A stretch of DNA of 30,611 nt from NCBI GenBank assembly GCA_033557685.1, contig JAWQRN010000372.1:1-30611 (forward strand), in the 5' to 3' direction. Made by a program: the position numbers and the translations under genes. Positions 20,001 to 27,894 of the stretch are shown here, one piece after another; within the stretch, counting starts at the first letter, position 1, and every line of letters begins with the position of its first letter. A model generated the notes under the pieces. That model worked only from the letters and a program-made list of their open reading frames with translations. It had not been told where the DNA came from and searched no databases. This DNA is from Sperchopsis tessellata. Lineage: Eukaryota > Arthropoda > Insecta > Coleoptera > Hydrophilidae.

Positions 20001-23000
20001 AGAAAAAAATCGGCAGGTTTGAAGTGTTCTCCACACGCGACCGTTGTTTTTGATACTTCCCAATTTTCAACACATGTAACCTTACTTTTAGTCTGGCTTT
20101 GTTCTTGGGAAATATGTGTGAAGAAAATCCACCAGTTGCTCTACTGTCACACTGAGGCACCGAACAATATTTATTTCCCTTCCTTGCTACATTTTTAAGT
20201 TCCACTTGAACTATTGTTTGTTTTTCTGTCGTCCCATCCATTGCGAATTGTACGCTAAACAGATGTAACAAATGAAACCTATCCTTTATCTGAGGGTTGC
20301 AATTCTGCTCACCAGAGGTCAGCCACTTTGCTTTAAATCGCCACTTATAAGTGTTGTATAGCGCGAAATACATAATCTAAAAACAATTATTTCATATTTC
20401 ATCCGACTATTATTGTTTAGGTTTAGAAATATTGGTTGACATTTTGAGCATTTAACAATATAATTTTCAATATAAATCTAATGATACTAATAAGATTTAA
20501 TTTTTGGTTTTTCTTATGAAGCCACGACCCGACTTCAATTTCTCATTATTTAGAAAGATATCATTTTTTGCGCCCTTTAATGTATCTCAGGGTAGGGAAT
20601 GCTATTTGAAATTTCAAAGTTTAGGTGACGGGGCAGAAGGGGTAGAAGAAAAAACTATCGGCACTGGTTTTGAATTCCCCCCCTCGAAATATAAATTGAC
20701 GTATTTTTGTCAAAATCGTGTCCATTTCATGCGACTACATTATTTTAATACACTTTTCGTTTCATTCAGTTTTATGTCAACAACTTTGTAAAAAAAAAAA
20801 CAGTACGAATTATACGCGGGGCAAATTATTTATGCAGTGTTTGCCCGCATGTCTTGTGAACTGCCGCGGCAGAACGTTCTCAAAACGCTATTGGTGTGCA
20901 CACTTCCATTGCTTTATATGTGGACACAATCTGATCGCCCCCCCAAACCCGCCAACGCGCTCGCGTTAATGTGCGTCCCGCTTTAAGGTTTTCACAGAGA
21001 AACAACTGTAATATATTATGACGCGAGTTGCTCAGAAAGTCCTCGTATGATAGGTTATTTCTATAATATGTAAAGTATCTCTTAAATAAGTCGTTACCAC
21101 TCGTTAGAAATAAATCGTCTACATAATCCTATATTCTCATATATTGAATTACAGATTAACCTATAAACCCTTGAGGGCTTTCGGCGTCAATCAGTAACTA
21201 TTGTTGCCATTCTTTTGTTTGGTCTTGATATAGTCGACCATGTAATTGTAAGCGTAGTTTAGTATACATATTTAGATCTAGTGCCATGGCTCTGATAGTG
21301 CCAATCATTAGCAAAAAAATGGTAAAATATATTTTTATTTTGCTTTGATGCTACTAGTATTTATAAAATTTACTTTGCTTATATAATGGACTTGAATTTA
21401 AACCAAAACAGAAGTAATTTACAGTGTTGCTCGCCTATTGCAAAACTAAACAGTAATTGATCTAAACAAGTCTAATTAAAAAACGATGGTTTTGAAGGAA
21501 AGTTTAAAATGTAATCAAATGTCTGTAAAACTGGCCGCCGCAGATCGCGGAACAACTTTTCGCGGATAAACTGGCCGCTAGGCCAATTAATTACGGGGAG
21601 TGAGACGTGGGGATAGTTAGCTAAACAATGATTCATTATATGGTACTAGTGATTGCTTTGTCATTAAAAGTGAATACAAGTTTATTCCACGGTCAATGTT
21701 TTCTGCGTCCGGTAGTCCGGCGGCCAGTTGACCAGCGGATAGTTGTCTAGTGCTAGTTACCCATTAATGCATTGATCTTAGATGGAACATTTGCACTAAA
21801 CTAAATATGTACACGTGTCAAGCACTGCTCAGTGAAACTTTTCATATTAAAATGGTTTTGTGCGTTTTGCTTAATTTTTATTAAACTGGATTATTATTAT
21901 TATTGATGCCTTACAGCTTTTGGTATCTTTCATAGTATACCATGGTTTTTAGCTACTTTTTCTTAATAAATTTTTTAATTTTAGGTCATTCAAAGCTACC
22001 AAGATGATCATTCATCAAGGCCAAGTAGCAGGCCCAGCAGAAAATCAGCATCTTCAAGAAGCAAGAAAGCAACTAAAGAATATTTCTTTGGCGATCAAAC
22101 ACTGGAAAACAAATGGAAGAATCCAGAAGCCATGGATGACACTTCTTCAGTTTCCAGCTTAGATGATTTTTTGAAAAGTGACTCAAGCTTGGGCTCCACA
22201 AAATATTTAGACCCGGTATCCCTTAAGGTAAGTCTCTGGTTTTTAGGTGTAAATAAGTCAACTCAAAATTATTAAGATTTTGAAAGGTAAATTTGTTCAT
22301 TTTATGGGAAATTTCATCATGTGTAGCATTGGTAGATATATCTATAAGATTTAAGGTATTAACTGTTGGTTTTGTAGGAAGAACTGTAAAGTAATGATCC
22401 CTTTATTGCCTAGTGTATTGAACTGGTTGAAATGTTGAAAAGTCAATGGTGTTTTGGAAAACCAGTAAATATCTTCTAGAACTGCGAATACCTTCAATAT
22501 ACAAAGTATTATTATTAATTTTAAATTCATCTCATGGTTCACTTGAATGCTTTACCAATACATTCCTATCAACAAAATTCTCTCCAATTATATGGTGTTT
22601 ATGTTTTCCCATTAGATACGTCAAAGTATCGAAGAGGTATCCTCATCTTCCGAAGATGAGCACAATGGGGATTGTGATGAAGATGGCCCGCAAATGCTCC
22701 CAACAACTTCACTTTCAAGAAACTCGTCCACAAACGAGCAGGATTATGAAGATAATTGGATATTGCAAAAAAGAAAATTCGCTGGAAGTCATTCTCCAGT
22801 TCCTGTTCCTATGTTAGTGCCAAACCCAACCATTGAAGCAAAGGTCTTAATAGGTGATCGTGAAGCAGATGATACGACGGACCTTTCGGATGCAGCTTCA
22901 GACTTTGGAGAAACTGAATCTGTTCCGGGATTGAACAGCATTCTAGTTGATTCCAGGACCATTATTGGTGGGAAGAACCTGATTGATAACGTTAGCATTA

Positions 23001-26000
23001 CAGATGCTGTGTCTGATTTGACGGAAATACCGCGAGAAGAGCAAACTAGTAGTTTAGATCAATTTTTGGAAAATGAACGGAAGAATGAGATTTTTTATTT
23101 AATTGAAACTTCCAACAGTGCCATTTTACACGATTCAGGTAAGGATTTGAATTTATAGTAAGTTAGACAAAAGGCTTTCAATTTGATTTTAAATGCATAC
23201 AATAGTCAATAGTTTAGTGATATCTACGGTATAAACATGTACAATTTTGTTCAGTACCATCTTTGATTGCTTCATCGGAAATACAATGGTTTTCCGTAAG
23301 ATGATTTTTGAGGTTATGTAATACATAAAATTCTGATGGAGTTAGGTCAAGACTACAAGGTGGATGCTTTTTTGTTTTGAACTGTATTTTCGCTAACTTT
23401 ATTGACGATTTTATTACACTGTGATATTCTCTCATTTTATCAAAAAATAAACCTTCTCAAATTCCTATAAACCGCACGATTTTGGCACAAATCCAAATGT
23501 CCAAGCTTTTTTTTACATTGTGTAAATCAAGTTTTATCTGATATCTATGGTAACGACTATTAATTTACCACACTTGACAGATTGACCACTAATGTCAATA
23601 TTTTTGAAAATGTAAATTTTCGACACATAAATTCCATTTTATATCGTAACGTATTGTATGGCGCGAAATACAAAATCTAAAAATAATTAAATGAAATTAG
23701 AAAATTACAAAAAACATTTCAGTAGCTATTTTGGGGAAGTCCTAAGTATGTATTTTCTTCTATTTTCTTTCAAAACTAACCCGTTTTTTTGTAGACTTCA
23801 AAGAAATTTGGGTAAAGAATATTCAGAAAACCTCTAAGTATTGTTATAATTGCATTTTTTGTACTACGACTTCTTCATATCATTTTCTTATACCTAAGGA
23901 TGCGAAGAAACCGGGTATGAGAAATACTCTTTCATGTCAATCTACTCACATTTGAACTCTCAATATTTCTTATATGGTGATGATCTGATGATTTACCATC
24001 CTACATATATCATCATCATAATCAGTCGTTATTCATCCACTACTGGACAAGGACCTCCCCAAGTTCCTTCCGCCCACTACAGTTGTGCTTTCTTCTCATC
24101 CATGTAACTCCCAAACAACTACTGAGTTCTCTGTTCCACCTGTCACAGGGTCTTCATCTTGGTCTTGTGTTGTCTCTCGGCTTCCACAAGGTTAATTCCT
24201 TTGACCATTGATCTTCTATCACTAATTCTCAAACCCATCAAGTATCTCTCAATACTTCTTTGCATTTTTTGGAGCTCCTGTATATGTGAGGCCTTTAATG
24301 TCCTTGTCTCACTAGCATACGTCATCACAGGCAAACACACTGATCGAAAACCCTATGTTTCAAACACAAAGGCATCTGGGACTTAAATATGTTGCTTAGA
24401 CATCCATTTGTACTCCAGGCAAGTTTTGTTTTTCGCGCTATATCTGAAGAAATATCTCCATTCATCGTTAAGAGCTGGACTAAATACATGTATGATGTTA
24501 AGGTTTCGATTAGTGTGCCCAGGATGTATACAAAGCTAGTTCATTGAGCATAACTTTCAGTTTACTAAGATTCATCCTAAATCCTACTTCTCTACTTTCA
24601 GAGTCCATAGCAATAATTTTTTCTTGGAACTCCTTGATAATGTGTAAAAATAAAAGATATTCTTCTTTCACTTCATTGCCCTTATGTTTTCAATTTAGGT
24701 CTCGGAACATATACTCTAAAGCTGTACTGAACAATTTTGGCGATATGGTGTCTCCTTGTCTAACACCCTTTTGAATACAAAAAGTTTCCATTTCTTGATG
24801 TAATTTAACGTGGCTTTTTTATAGTTGTTTTGAATTAGCTATATGTAGGCAGATGGAATGCCATTTTGGACCAAAGCTTTAACAACTGCAGATGTCTTGA
24901 TCGAGTCAAATGCTTTCTCATAGTCTATGAAAGCACAACATAGTGGCAGGTTATACTTGTTGCACCTAGATATCAGTACATGCATTGTGTGACTGTGCTC
25001 AATAGTGCTATATTCCTTACAAAAGCCTGTCTGTCTTTTGGGTTAGTAAGAATTGAATTGGTCTGTAAGGCAATTCATAATTATTTTGGTAATGATCTTA
25101 TACGCAGATATGAGACTGATAGGACGGTAATTTTACAGATCTTTATTATTTCCTTTTTTGTGGATTTAAATATTTGTTGCATTGTTCCAAGATACTGGTA
25201 TTTCTTTTGTTTCTATGCATTATGCATATAGTTTTGCTAGAACTGTATATATCTTATCTCCAGCAATTTTTAGTGTTTCAATGGTGATCCCTGGTGCTTT
25301 TCCACACTTCATTGATTTTAGAGCATGTGCAACTTCTGAGAGTAATATTGGAAGAATGTCTTATTTGAAAAAGACGTTTATATGGTTGTCTCTCTCTGCA
25401 TCATTGATTCAGCATATTCTATGAGTCTGTTAATGTCTTCTTCCAAAGTCGAATACATTTACAATCTGATCTCATGGTTGTTTTTTCGTACATACATAAA
25501 ATTTCGTAAGGTGATCTTAAACTGTGGATTTGAACTCTCATGAAGATCTGTTACCTCTTCATTAAATGATTCTTCCCGATTCGTCTAAATGGTTACTTGT
25601 TGGGGCATATATGTTAAGAATTTGAAGTTTAATATTGGATATTCCAATATGGAGCTTTCTGTGGGGCATAATGTGTGTGAAAACTACTTTTGTTTGGTCC
25701 TATAAATTCATAAGTCCTATAATTTCGCAACTCTTTATTGCCTTGGCTTCAATACTAGATTGAAGTGAATTAATTAAAAGATTAGGATTTTATTTGATTA
25801 ACCTTTATTACAACCCTGAAGATGAGACAGATGCCTCGAAACTAGCAGACATAAAAAATAAAAAGAAACAAACTAGTGTTTCCTTGGAACAAACGTACTT
25901 ATTATTATTTGTGCAATTTTTTTGTAATTATAGCGAGTATTTGCAGCTACTGCCGCTTCCCGCCATTTATTCTTATCATTTCAATCATCTTCTCGTAAGC

Positions 26001-27121
26001 CTCTCTTTTCCATCTCAATTTTTCTGTTGTTTATCCATTTCTTTCGAGGTCTCCCTCGTTTATTTCTTTGTGCTGGAGTCCAGTTCCTTACCTTTATTGG
26101 TATTTTCTTTTTTCATTCACATACATAATTATTTATTTATTATTTTAGGAGTTGAACACGACTCTCTGCATTCATTAGAAAGTAATACAGAACAAGACAC
26201 AGAATATACTGAAAGGTATGCATCGTTACCGAGAACCATAGTCAAAGAAATACCAAAACCCGCTCCTAGGTAAGACATTTTTTTGATTTATTTTCCTTTA
26301 GATATACCTATTTATTTAACAAGTACACTTTCTTATTTTTAGTTGTATCTAATTTTGTCATATTTTTCCATTTATACTTTTAGGCATATAGAAGATTCAG
26401 CATTCATAGATCATGAAAAAGATTCAAACGATAATGATTTGAATAACTCTTTAGAGACTATAATAGCTAACAAGTCCACAACGAAAATCGAAACATCACC
26501 TTCAAATCACGAGTCACTGAATCAAGAGTATAATCAAAACGGTAACGGACACGAGCCGTCTTCTGATAGTGATAGTGAAGATAATCACAAATTTGAAGGT
26601 ACGATTTTTAAAGATAAAAATGAAATATATTAAAACAACTCATAACTGCACCAGTTAATATAGACACACACGTGTGATTTATAGAGTCCTTGTAAACACA
26701 TTTACTTGTAGTGGTCACCACTGGTGTTTCAGTGCAGCTTCTTTTTACATTTTATCTAAAACCTCTATTTAGGATTCAAATAATCTTAATCTAGATATAA
26801 TTAACCTTATTGGTTTTAAGTTCTATTATATCACTTAGGTTAGATAGAAACGTTTTATGGATAGTAGATTTTCAAGAAGTTTGAATAGTTATAAACGATC
26901 AAGTGGGTGCAGACATGTGACTTTCCTTGATTTGAATTACTGCGTTTCTTTTTTTTGTTGTTTTAGTAACACATTTATTTTTTTTTATTTTAGGAAGCTA
27001 CAGTAAAAAAGAAAAGGAAAAATGGAAGCACCCTGTGGAAATGCCGAACAATCCATACTTGCCTGAGAACATTGAGAGGAGGTTGAGTAGTAAATCTTGC
27101 AGCAGCATTGGGTCGCTGTAA
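13916..27121 (+). CDS. Seven-exon gene: membrane-anchored acidic Ser-rich protein, family unknown
   Basis: Joined exons 13916-14012, 15275-15462, 21985-22227, 22616-23138, 26149-26269, 26384-26598 and 26994-27121 keep one frame across introns of phase 1, 0, 0, 1, 2 and 1, giving 504 residues ending at TAA 27119. All donors are GT(A/A)(A/C)G-like and all acceptors are T-rich with AG. Residues 1-33 are a hydrophobic segment (signal anchor or single membrane helix). Residues 33-95 are Ala/Leu/Glu-rich and probably helical. Residues 105-125 are a basic Ser/Arg/Lys cluster. The rest is acidic, Ser/Asp/Glu-rich and likely disordered. The motif KWKNP (exon 3) recurs as KWKHP (exon 7), each followed by a Ser cluster. 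I infer a membrane-tethered scaffold, perhaps heavily phosphorylated; no catalytic domain is visible. The terminal codon overlaps a strong donor, so the gene may be longer. Confidence 0.8.
14190..15190 (-). mobile_element. LINE relic, R1/LOA-like, inside intron 1
   Basis: Minus-strand pieces in shifting frames read LIKAGWYLYVYVDDIPSS (15105-15048; RT palm with Y-V-D-D), EVKYLGFKI (about 14980-14955), IEVLLDVTTMGMPIKMYVNA (about 14735-14675, resembling the 'AMEVLL.LPPL...IKAEA' stretch after the RT in R1/LOA-type elements) and other remnants towards 14190. It is heavily mutated. It sits antisense to the host gene within its first intron. Confidence 0.6.
15275..15462 (+). CDS. Exon 2 of main gene
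   Basis: Acceptor TTTCAG|AT precedes it. The spliced G+AT codon gives Asp, followed by LPITGQSPCSAHASLKQLIQ, RFIREAAELPALEQALEQPA and TYEDLLATTIINK. It is rich in Ala, Leu, Glu and Gln and probably helical. The donor is AAA|GTAAGT at 15463, phase 0. Confidence 0.85.
15463..16100. other. Start of intron 2, nothing assigned
   Basis: Intronic sequence without a recognised repeat or RNA. Open frames on either strand here lack motifs. Confidence 0.5.
16162..16191 (+). CDS. Possible alternative first exon (weak)
   Basis: A short CpG-dense island (about 16118-16190, about 11 CpG) surrounds ATG at 16162 in good context (CACAATGG). The reading is MANTSTNTDE, then GAG|GTCTGT. If that weak donor is used the exon ends in phase 0, which is the phase of exon 3 of the surrounding gene. 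Splicing would give an isoform without the membrane anchor. The donor is poor, so this remains speculative. Confidence 0.15.
16590..16735 (+). repeat. Dispersed repeat, Penelope-like terminal type
   Basis: CTTGAAAATGTCC, then GGACGAAACGTCGAC (16597-16637), forms a stem of GTCC/GGAC before GAAAC, the same layout as other CTGA...CGAAA motifs in the window. Immediately downstream, 16660-16729 matches the last 70 bases of the window in inverted orientation with about five mismatches, proving it is a repeat family. Confidence 0.6.
16895..17437. repeat. Second long inverted repeat
   Basis: Left arm about 16895-17068 and right arm about 17267-17437 are inverted copies, near 75-80% by eye. The best inner block pairs TTCGTCAGTGAA...CATCCTGCA (17044-17068) with its inverse at 17267-17293. 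The left arm holds the 12-base palindrome ATTTCGCGAAAT and, on the minus strand, CTGACGA (hammerhead-type CTGANGA) followed by CGAAA. Stem II does not form well. The roughly 200-base spacer has no coding signal. Confidence 0.65.
17440..17530. repeat. Dispersed repeat copy (with 23549-23640)
   Basis: GACTATTA...CCACA.TTGA and TGTAAATTTTCGACTCATAA (17498-17518) recur at 23549-23640 as related blocks in the same order. Family not recognised. Confidence 0.45.
18048..19375 (+). mobile_element. mariner element relic (near full length)
   Basis: The right terminal repeat CGCAATTACTTAATGACAAA plus CCCAA lies at 19351-19375, followed by TA (19376-19377). A weaker left counterpart, GGGTTGTTATAAAAGTAGTA, begins near 18050 after TA, giving about 1.3 kb, the usual mariner length. 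Broken frames encode ALKQWQCQNWFVKF (18498-18540), YVEDTPRSGRP, VSKLDTWIPCELK (about 18682-18718), ITNDAKWIVFNNVERKRSWS (18801-18860; first catalytic Asp region, ITGDEKW in relatives) and VVFHHDNARPHTSLVT (second Asp, about 19071-19120). The stretch joining KLLQLG to APSDYHF has lost about 30-40 bases between the second and third catalytic residues. Several stops; dead. Confidence 0.9.
19400..19950. other. Unassigned; short open frame
   Basis: An ATG at about 19523 opens MFEPAVDIMDYVCHFKEPFV and continues for roughly 55 residues to a stop near 19700. No domain, splice signals or repeat identity are clear. It could be a transposon 5' piece or a degraded exon. Confidence 0.25.
19990..20241 (-). 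pseudogene. THAP zinc-finger domain, frameshifted
   Basis: From ATG 20241 on the minus strand the reading is MDGTTEKQTIVQVELKNVAR, then KYCSVPQCDSRATGGFSSHI and FPKNKARLK. This carries the first Cys pair of a THAP (C2CH) DNA-binding domain. The frame then shifts by one near 20040; the other frame gives VACGEHFKPADFF, the second half with the expected Cys and His. Together the two halves make one THAP module of normal spacing. THAP domains occur in P-element-type transposases and in host regulators; no transposase core follows here. I call it a decayed copy lying in intron 2, antisense to the host gene. Confidence 0.75.
20345..20395. repeat. Dispersed repeat copy (with 23645-23695)
   Basis: GCGCGAAATACATAATCTAA (20361-20380) and flanks match 23663-23682 with one change in 20. 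The repeat lies directly 5' of the THAP frame on the minus strand and may be part of the same transposon family. Confidence 0.55.
20396..21515. other. Intron 2, nothing assigned
   Basis: AT-rich with a GC-richer patch (about 20815-20985) containing the palindrome TGCCGCGGCA. Two plus-strand open frames (20504-20791, 20718-20969) lack recognisable motifs. Confidence 0.4.
21529..21729. repeat. GC-rich inverted repeat, MITE-like
   Basis: AACTGGCCGCCG (21529-21540) is exactly inverted at 21718-21729. An inner related block, ATAAACTGGCCGC, follows at about 21566-21578, and CAGCGGATAG lies at about 21733. The GC content contrasts sharply with the AT-rich intron. No coding signal; family unknown. 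Confidence 0.5.
21985..22227 (+). CDS. Exon 3 of main gene, first KWKNP motif
   Basis: The acceptor is TTTTAG|GTC and the exon has 81 codons, both ends phase 0. It reads VIQSYQDDHSSRPSSRPSRK (basic Ser/Arg/Lys cluster), KEYFFGDQTLENKWKNPEAM and DDTSSVSSLDDFLKSDSSLG. It ends CTTAAG|GTAAGT. The KWKNP segment followed by a Ser/acidic stretch is echoed in exon 7. Confidence 0.85.
22616..23138 (+). CDS. Exon 4 of main gene, acidic central region
   Basis: The acceptor is CCCATTAG|ATA. It begins IRQSIEEVSSSSEDEHNGDC and contains DDTTDLSDAASDFGETESVP and two related stretches (TDLSDAASD and SITDAVSDLTE). These suggest a short internal repeat. It is strongly acidic and Ser-rich with many possible casein-kinase-type sites. 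The donor is TCAG|GTAAGG, phase 1. It is the largest exon, 523 bp. Confidence 0.85.
23214..23440 (-). mobile_element. mariner transposase C-terminal scrap
   Basis: The minus strand reads KKHPPCSLDLTPSEFYVLHN, then LKNHLTENHCISDEAIKDGT and LYRRYH. This corresponds to the mariner segment HPPYSPDLAPSDF.LF..LK with the third catalytic Asp replaced by Glu (PSE). Only this piece is left, in intron 4 and antisense to the host gene. Confidence 0.75.
23549..23695. repeat. Dispersed repeat copies
   Basis: 23549-23640 resembles 17440-17530 and 23645-23695 resembles 20345-20395. The two blocks are adjacent here, which suggests one element of which only parts survive at the other two sites. Confidence 0.45.
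24000..25620 (-). mobile_element. LINE (RTE-like) relic in intron 4
   Basis: Minus-strand pieces run in RT order. There is RPISLISAYKIITKIIMN with a frameshift (about 25120-25070), KAFDSIKTSAVVKALVQNGI (about 24915-24860), TRRHHIAKIVQ (remnant of the QGD..SPKLF block, about 24765-24735), a VYILGTLIETLT remnant of the YLG block (about 24535-24500), MNGDISSDIARKTKLAW (about 24470-24410) and PVMTYASETRTLKASHIQEL (about 24330-24270). Last come MQRSIERYLMGLRISDRRSM and a 3' end rich in GATGAT near 24000. Stops and shifts are frequent. It is antisense to the host gene. Confidence 0.85.
25794..25850 (+). other. CTGAAGATGAG...CTCGAAAC motif
   Basis: CTGAAGATGAGACAG (from 25817) and GCCTCGAAAC (to about 25842) repeat the CTGA...CGAAA layout seen at other repeat ends here. 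There is a GAG/CTC stem but no hammerhead core (an extra base lies in CTGANGA). Probably a Penelope-like remnant. Confidence 0.3.
25938..26090 (-). mobile_element. LINE 3' end fragment next to exon 5
   Basis: The minus strand reads TPAQRNKRGRPRKKW (26076-26032), INNRKIEMEKRGLRED and, after a shift, NKWREAAVAANT (about 25975-25940). The RGRPRKKW...KWRE.A.AANT pattern is the usual C-terminal end of insect non-LTR ORF2 proteins. It ends about 60 bp before the exon 5 acceptor. Confidence 0.75.
26149..26269 (+). CDS. Exon 5 of main gene
   Basis: The acceptor is TATTTTAG|GAG. It reads GVEHDSLHSLESNTEQDTEY, then TERYASLPRTIVKEIPKPAP. The donor is CCTAG|GTAAGA, phase 2. It is acidic, with a basic/proline end. 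Confidence 0.8.
26384..26598 (+). CDS. Exon 6 of main gene
   Basis: The acceptor is ACTTTTAG|GCA. It reads RHIEDSAFIDHEKDSNDNDL, then NNSLETIIANKSTTKIETSP and EPSSDSDSEDNHKFEG. It is Asn/Ser/Asp/Glu-rich, likely disordered. The donor is GAAG|GTACGA, phase 1. Confidence 0.8.
26994..27121 (+). CDS. Exon 7 of main gene, second KWKHP motif, possible C-terminus
   Basis: The acceptor is TATTTTAG|GAA. It reads GSYSKKEKEKWKHPVEMPNN, then PYLPENIERRLSSKSCSSIG and SL, then TAA (27119-27121). The same bases form GTAAGC at 27118, a good donor; use of it would leave phase 2 and extend the protein. An AATAAA-like string near 27440 is compatible with a short 3' UTR if the stop is used. KWKHP echoes KWKNP of exon 3. 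Confidence 0.75.
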
Positions 27122-27890
27122 GCTTTTTGTTGTTTATGTTCGTTCATGAGAATTTTCAAAAAAATTCTGTCATACTCGCCAGCTTTTGCTTTGCTTTATT
27201 TTACTATTTTTATTATTTTATTCTTGTTAATTGTCCTCTACGCCCTATTGGTAGAAGAGGAATGAGTATAGTGGTGATGATGATAATTGTTTGTGTTGTA
27301 TAAACTGGGTACTTGTCAAACCAATAAGTATTTGCCACCATTCAGAAACCTTCATGTAAAATACTCATTTTAAATGTACTTTCCATCCTTTAAAAAAAAA
27401 TAACGTGCACAGGTAGTATTGAACATAGTCAAATCTAAATAATAAAAAACATTACTTCCGAGCATACACACTATACTCTCTAAGTTGTGTTTAGCTAACT
27501 ATAATTGCACTGCGTCACACAGCTGGCTCCTTAACCTCACGCTCAACTGCTAACTGTCCTTCAGGTATTTCTTACTTTTATAAACCGAAGAGATCTAAGA
27601 TTTAAAATTCGAAAATTAGCAGTTTATGTATAAACACATGGAAGTTTTAGATTTGAATTGCTTCTTACAGTTGTTGTCTGGCTGTGGCTCTCCAATTTTA
27701 TTACTGCATAGAACTATTTGTGAATAGAAAATATTCTTTCTGGATAATTCTCACTCTAACAATATTTTATATCTTAGTGTCAGAAGTTATAGTTTTACTT
27801 TAGTTGTCAGCATGAATAACATATTGTATAAATATCAAGCTTAGCATGTTTTCCTGGCCTACCATTGCTCATAAAATAGATGTGTGTTTG
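27122..27890. other. 3' UTR or intron, nothing assigned
   Basis: No further exon of the main gene was found. The open frame at 27097-27303 is out of frame with exon 7 and not credible. Confidence 0.4.
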
Positions 27891-27894
27891 AGAC

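Noticed and set aside
22789..22998. Minus-strand 69-residue frame
   Set aside because: Antisense shadow of exon 4 of the main gene.
24140..24340. Minus-strand 65-residue frame as an independent gene
   Set aside because: It is the C-terminal part of the LINE relic spanning 24000-25620.
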